Below are positions 51,880-56,503 of a stretch of 56,503 nucleotides of DNA, one piece after another. Source of the DNA: Halomonas campaniensis (GTDB taxonomy: Bacteria > Pseudomonadota > Gammaproteobacteria > Pseudomonadales > Halomonadaceae); the NCBI RefSeq assembly GCF_014193375.1, contig NZ_JACHZF010000023.1:1-56503 (forward strand), read 5' to 3'. A program made the translations under genes and the position numbers. The notes beneath the pieces are model-generated. The model had not been told where the DNA came from. It ran no database searches and saw nothing but the letters and a program-made list of their open reading frames with translations. Each line of letters begins with the position of its first letter. The first letter of the stretch is position 1.

Positions 51880-53178
51880 ATGGCAACCCCCTATCTCCCA
51901 CGACTGATTCGTGATCGAGTGCTCGAGTCGCTCGCCGACACGCCGGTGGCCTGTCTGCTGGGACCGCGGCAAGCAGGCAAGACGACGCTCGCCCAGCGCA
52001 TCGATCCCGAGCGGATCTACCTGAATCTGGATGACTCGACACTGCTGCAGGCGGCCCGGCAGGATCCGCTCGGCTTCATCGAGGGCCTGCCCGAACGGGT
52101 CACACTGGATGAGGTGCAGCGGGCGCCGGAGCTGCTGCTGGCGATCAAGTCGGTGGTGGACCGTGATCGCCGCCCGGGGCGCTTTCTGCTCACCGGCTCT
52201 GCCAACCTGATGCTGTTGCCCAGGGCGCAGGATTCCCTGGCGGGTCGCATGGAGGTCATCTATCTGCATCCGCTGACCGAGCAGGAGAAGCGTGTCAGCG
52301 CCTCGACCCTGCTCGATACGCTGATGGCGGGGCAGCTCACCGCCAGGGTGGTGTCAGACGCCGCGCCGCTTTCTCCCGTGGCAGAAGTACTCTGTCAGGG
52401 AGGGTATCCCGAACCCAGCCGCCGGACGCCCCGCCGGGCACGTCAGTGGTACCGTCAGTACCTCAACGCCATCGTGCAGCGCGACGTGCGAGATATCGCC
52501 GCCATCCAGGACGAAGACGGGATGCAGCGCCTGGTGGAGCTGTTGGCCTACCGCACTGCCAGCCTGCTCAATGTCAGCAACCTGAGCAAGGAGCTAGGTC
52601 TCGAGCGCGGCACGGTTGCCAAGTACCTCAGCATCCTGGAGCGCCTGTTTCTGGTCCATCAGCTCCCTGCCTGGCACCGTAACCAGGCCAAGCGGCTGAT
52701 CAAGAGTCCCAAGCTGCATCTGGTGGATACCGGGCTTGCCGCGGCTCTGGGCCGCCTGGCACCCGACCAGTGGCTGACCGAGGCAGAACGTTTCGGTGCC
52801 CTGCTGGAGAGCCATGTGGTCGCGCAACTGGTGGCTCAGGCCTCCTGGGTGGACCCGGAGCTACGATTTTCCCACTACCGGGACAAGGATCAGGTGGAGG
52901 TCGACCTTGTCATCGAGCGCGGACAGGAGCTCTGGGGGGTGGAGGTCAAGCGCGCGGCCAGCGTTCAGGCCAGGGATGCCGCCGGCCTCGCCAGGCTCGC
53001 CGACCAGGCCGGTAAAGGATTTCGGGGAGGCATGCTGGTTTACACCGGCCGTCACTGCCTCAAGCTGCAGGTGCCAGGCTGTTACGCGGTGCCCATCGGC
53101 ATGCTGTGGGGGGAAGAGCCTGGCAAGTCCATTTCCAGCGAAGCCGTGTTTCAGGCCCTGACCGCCGACAGGGGATAG
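51880..53178 (+). CDS. AAA+ ATPase with DUF4143-type C-terminus
   Basis: 432 residues. The N-terminal ATPase has Walker A LLGPRQAGKTTLAQRI near residue 30, a Walker B-like VTLDEVQRAPELLLAIKSVV and the sensor-like RFLLTGSANLMLLPRAQDSL. The C-terminal DUF4143 half has WYRQYLNAIVQRDVRDIAAI, the winged-helix LLNVSNLSKELGLERGTVAK, LVDTGLAAALG, and a PD-(D/E)xK-like end FSHYRDKDQVEVDLVIERGQ plus WGVEVKRA. The whole family is common in accessory DNA and of unknown function. It is less GC-biased than its neighbours and has only a weak ribosome site (AGAGGCGAGGC). Probably acquired. Confidence 0.9.
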   Translation: MATPYLPRLIRDRVLESLADTPVACLLGPRQAGKTTLAQRIDPERIYLNLDDSTLLQAARQDPLGFIEGLPERVTLDEVQRAPELLLAIKSVVDRDRRPGRFLLTGSANLMLLPRAQDSLAGRMEVIYLHPLTEQEKRVSASTLLDTLMAGQLTARVVSDAAPLSPVAEVLCQGGYPEPSRRTPRRARQWYRQYLNAIVQRDVRDIAAIQDEDGMQRLVELLAYRTASLLNVSNLSKELGLERGTVAKYLSILERLFLVHQLPAWHRNQAKRLIKSPKLHLVDTGLAAALGRLAPDQWLTEAERFGALLESHVVAQLVAQASWVDPELRFSHYRDKDQVEVDLVIERGQELWGVEVKRAASVQARDAAGLARLADQAGKGFRGGMLVYTGRHCLKLQVPGCYAVPIGMLWGEEPGKSISSEAVFQALTADRG

Positions 53179-53250
53179 CTCCCGCCACTGTCTCGCTCAT
53201 CCCCGACCTTACAGCAGCTACCTATTTGGAACCTGGAGCCTAGGAGGCGA

Positions 53251-53288
53251 AAAACGGCCACTGCGACGATTCGCCAGGTGGCCGTTTT
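53251..53288 (-). terminator. Intrinsic terminator downstream of tRNA-Thr
   Basis: AAAACGGCCAC (53251-53261) and GTGGCCGTTTT (53278-53288) form an 11-base stem. On the minus strand it is followed by TTTTTCGCC, a U-run, 13 bases after the tRNA 3' end. It could also end the converging ATPase transcript. Confidence 0.85.
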
Positions 53289-53300
53289 CATTGAGTTTTT

Positions 53301-53376
53301 TGGTGCCGCAAGGCGGATTCGAACCGCCGACCTACGCATTACGAATGCGTTGCTCTGCCAGCTGAGCTATTGCGGC
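53301..53376 (-). tRNA. tRNA-Thr (anticodon CGT)
   Basis: The minus strand from 53376 to 53301 folds as a 76-base tRNA with encoded CCA. The acceptor GCCGCAA pairs with TTGCGGC, the D-arm is TAGCTCAGCTGGCAGAGC, the anticodon stem ACGCA/TGCGT surrounds the loop TTCGTAA (anticodon CGT, decoding ACG) and the T-arm carries GGTTCGAATCC. No variable-arm or stem mismatches are seen. Confidence 0.97.
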
Positions 53377-53411
53377 CTGTCCCGATGGTAGCCCTGCCGT
53401 GGCCGTCGGGG

Positions 53412-54781
<1,370 letters not shown>

Positions 54782-54782
54782 A

Positions 54783-56429
54783 TCAGCGCGCCGCCACGAC
54801 CCGGTTGCGACCGGCGGCCTTGGCCCGGTAGAGCGCCTCGTCGGCCGCGTTCAGCAGGGCGTCGACCCGCAAGGGGCCGGGGGCGCCCGTGGCGACCCCG
54901 ATGCTGAGGGTGAGGGGGCGGCCATCGGCGTGGGCCAGGCCGCTGGCCGCGACGGCCGCGCGCAGGGCCTCGGCGATCTGCATGGCCTCCCGTTCATCGC
55001 GGCCCGGCAGGGAGACCACGAACTCCTCGCCCCCCAGCCGGGCGAAGAGCCCGCCCGCGGCCTCGATCACCCCACGGCCGAGCCGGCCGATCTCCACCAG
55101 GCAGCGGTCGCCCTCCAGGTGCCCCAGGCGATCGTTGATCCGCTTGAAGTGGTCGATGTCGCAGAGCAGCACGCTGATGGGCCGGTGCGGGTCGTGGCCG
55201 CCCAGTGCCCCCATGAAGGTGCGGCGATTGGGCAGCCCGGTCAGCTCGTCATGGCCGGCCAGCCACTCGACCTCCTGCTGCAGCCGGTGGCGCTCGGTGA
55301 TCTCCCGGCGCAGTTCGTGGTTGGAGCGTCGCACCGCCTGGTGCTGGCTGGCCATCTGCTGCTGGGAGAAGAGCACCAGGTAGAGCAGCTGGGCCAGCAG
55401 CAGGCCGACCGTCAGGCTGACCACCGGCTGGCGCGGCAGGTCGCCCAGCAGGCGGGGGAGGGTGGGCGTGGCCAGCAGCACCACGGGGATACCGGAGAGG
55501 TCCAGCTCGGCTTCCTGCTGCCAGGGCCCCAGCCGCGCCGCGGCGGGCCGGTGGGCGAGGCGCTCGCCGCCACGGGTCAGGCTGAGCTGTGCCTCCTCGG
55601 GATCGGTGCCGGCGAAGAGGGTCTCGGCCAGGGCGGGCAGGCTCACCACCATGGCCGCGGCGCCGGTGGGGCGGGACTCGGCGGCCAGGAAGATCGGCAG
55701 GTAGTGGATGATGCCCGGCCCGCCCTGCAGCAGCTCGATGATGTCGGTGCGCCCCTCCATGCCCTCGCGCAGGGCCCGGGTGACCGCCTCGCGGCCGGCG
55801 GGCTGCGCATCGAAGAGCCGTGAGCCGATCACCTGCAGGTTGAGGGCCGTCGGGGGGTGCACGAGCTGGATGCGGCTGGTGGCGTCGATGTAGGCGATGT
55901 TCAGGAAGTAGCGGTAGTCACGCTGGTAGGGGGCGGCCTGGGTGGCCCACGCCGTGGCGCCGGGCGCCACGGGCGTCAGGCGCCAGACATTGGCGAAGCG
56001 GCGCATGGCGGCGAGGTGGTCATCGATCTCCCGGGACAGGTCCTGGGCCAGCTGCACATGCTGCTGGCCGACCCGGTCGACGAGCTCGCGCTCGGCCAGC
56101 GTCTTCTGGTGGTGCCAGAACAGCAGGCTCAGCAGGGCCAGCCCCATCCCCGGCCACCAGGCACGGCTCAGCCGCGTGGTCTGCTGCTTCCAGCCCTCGC
56201 CGGCATCGGTGACCTGGCCCAGCAGCAGGCCCAGCAGGATGGCCAGGTCGAGCCAGGTGCCGGCGAGGGGCAGCAGCCCCGGCGGATGCAGGGTCTCCGC
56301 CAGCTGGGCCAGCAGCAGCAGCCCGGCGATGCCCAGCAGGGCCAGCGCGGGCCATAGCAGGACGCGAGAGGCGGCAGGGCCGAGACGGAACCAGGCCAGC
56401 TGGCCCAGCCTGGATATTGCATCAGACAT
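54783..56429 (-). CDS. Membrane-bound GGDEF diguanylate cyclase
   Basis: 548 residues from ATG 56429; an in-frame TTG at 56462 is possible. The N-terminus has two or three membrane helices (LWPALALLGIAGLLLLAQLA; WLDLAILLGLLLGQ; MGLALLSLLFW), then a periplasmic sensor region to about residue 320, a further helix pair (VVSLTVGLLLAQLLYLVLF) and a GGDEF domain. The active site is RLGGEEFVVSL near residue 465 (GGEEF, catalytically competent). No RxxD I-site is present five residues before it, so product inhibition may be absent. It makes c-di-GMP from two GTP. It ends two bases from tadA. Confidence 0.92.
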   Translation of the reverse strand: MSDAISRLGQLAWFRLGPAASRVLLWPALALLGIAGLLLLAQLAETLHPPGLLPLAGTWLDLAILLGLLLGQVTDAGEGWKQQTTRLSRAWWPGMGLALLSLLFWHHQKTLAERELVDRVGQQHVQLAQDLSREIDDHLAAMRRFANVWRLTPVAPGATAWATQAAPYQRDYRYFLNIAYIDATSRIQLVHPPTALNLQVIGSRLFDAQPAGREAVTRALREGMEGRTDIIELLQGGPGIIHYLPIFLAAESRPTGAAAMVVSLPALAETLFAGTDPEEAQLSLTRGGERLAHRPAAARLGPWQQEAELDLSGIPVVLLATPTLPRLLGDLPRQPVVSLTVGLLLAQLLYLVLFSQQQMASQHQAVRRSNHELRREITERHRLQQEVEWLAGHDELTGLPNRRTFMGALGGHDPHRPISVLLCDIDHFKRINDRLGHLEGDRCLVEIGRLGRGVIEAAGGLFARLGGEEFVVSLPGRDEREAMQIAEALRAAVAASGLAHADGRPLTLSIGVATGAPGPLRVDALLNAADEALYRAKAAGRNRVVAAR

Positions 56430-56435
56430 GAAAAA

Positions 56436-56495
56436 GGCGGCTGAAAATCGGTTATGATTCAAGGGCCTAATCCAGAATCAACCGCTACAGCCGCC
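56436..56495. repeat. Sixty-base imperfect inverted repeat upstream of both genes
   Basis: GGCGGCTG (56436-56443) pairs with CAGCCGCC (56488-56495), and GGTTATGATTC (56450-56460) pairs with GAATCAACC (56475-56483) allowing a two-base bulge. The centre is AAGGGCCTAATCCA. It lies between the diguanylate cyclase start and the gene entering at 56496. It could be a leader hairpin, an operator for both genes, or a mobile-element end. TATGAT (56453-56458) is also a fair -10 box. Confidence 0.55.
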
Positions 56496-56503
56496 ATGAC
56501 AAA
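56496..56503 (+). CDS. Start of a gene continuing beyond the window (partial)
   Basis: ATG at 56496 is followed by ACA and AA, so the product would begin Met-Thr. The ATG directly abuts the outer arm of the inverted repeat at 56436-56495. No clear Shine-Dalgarno precedes it (ACAGCCGCC). The call rests on position and orientation only. Confidence 0.3.

Overview
The window reads as a chromosomal segment of a GC-rich gammaproteobacterium, most likely a halophile of the Halomonadaceae. This is inferred from gene content and codon bias: ArgP/ArgO, MltF, a DbpA-RIO kinase pair, an ectoine-hydrolase-type M24 protein, TesB and TadA, all strongly G/C-ending. No 16S gene is present to confirm it. Almost the whole window is densely packed core or shell genome. 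About 57 protein genes are supported, plus one tRNA-Thr(CGT), one clear LexA box, several hairpin terminators and a few repeats.

Layout. 1-180: the end of an insertion sequence that has cut a CPBP-type membrane protease gene down to its last codons. 351-9564: small metabolic and stress genes (VOC protein, two glutathione-transferase-like proteins, an FAD amine oxidoreductase, an MDR reductase), the divergent argP/argO pair, an RlpA-like protein, short hypotheticals and a HIT protein. 9630-17449: cell-envelope and quality-control genes (two lytic transglycosylases including MltF, cytochrome b561, patatin, an FtsH-type protease, a dihydrolipoamide-dehydrogenase-like flavoprotein). 17561-29996: amino-acid exporter with its Lrp regulator, DbpA, a RIO-type kinase, creatininase, tautomerase, MenA, hydrolases, a YebC-family protein, an M24 protein and an exported metallo-beta-lactamase-fold protein.

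30070-35297 (minus strand) is the most distinctive region. Five genes are fused by overlapping stop and start codons: an acetyl-CoA-synthetase-like ligase, E1 alpha, E1 beta and lipoyl E2 of a 2-oxoacid dehydrogenase, and a small acyl carrier protein. It looks like a dedicated acyl-CoA or acyl-carrier generating unit without its own E3. 35479-48248: ABC exporter, cell-wall hydrolase, berberine-bridge-type FAD oxidase facing an AraC regulator, MgtC/DUF4010 membrane protein, a duplicated-motif exported protein, a large PAS-GGDEF-EAL protein and an extended CoA-transferase.

48371-53376: a LexA-controlled umuDC pair, a short-chain-dehydrogenase remnant, an exported DUF151-PDZ protein, then a probable accessory insertion (ATPase with DUF4143-type architecture behind four exact-period 23-bp repeats) next to tRNA-Thr. 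The window closes with tesB, tadA, a membrane diguanylate cyclase and the first codons of another gene behind a long inverted repeat.

Calls rest on reading protein motifs and local sequence by eye. No database search was possible, so family names are recognition-based, and substrate assignments within large families are left open.
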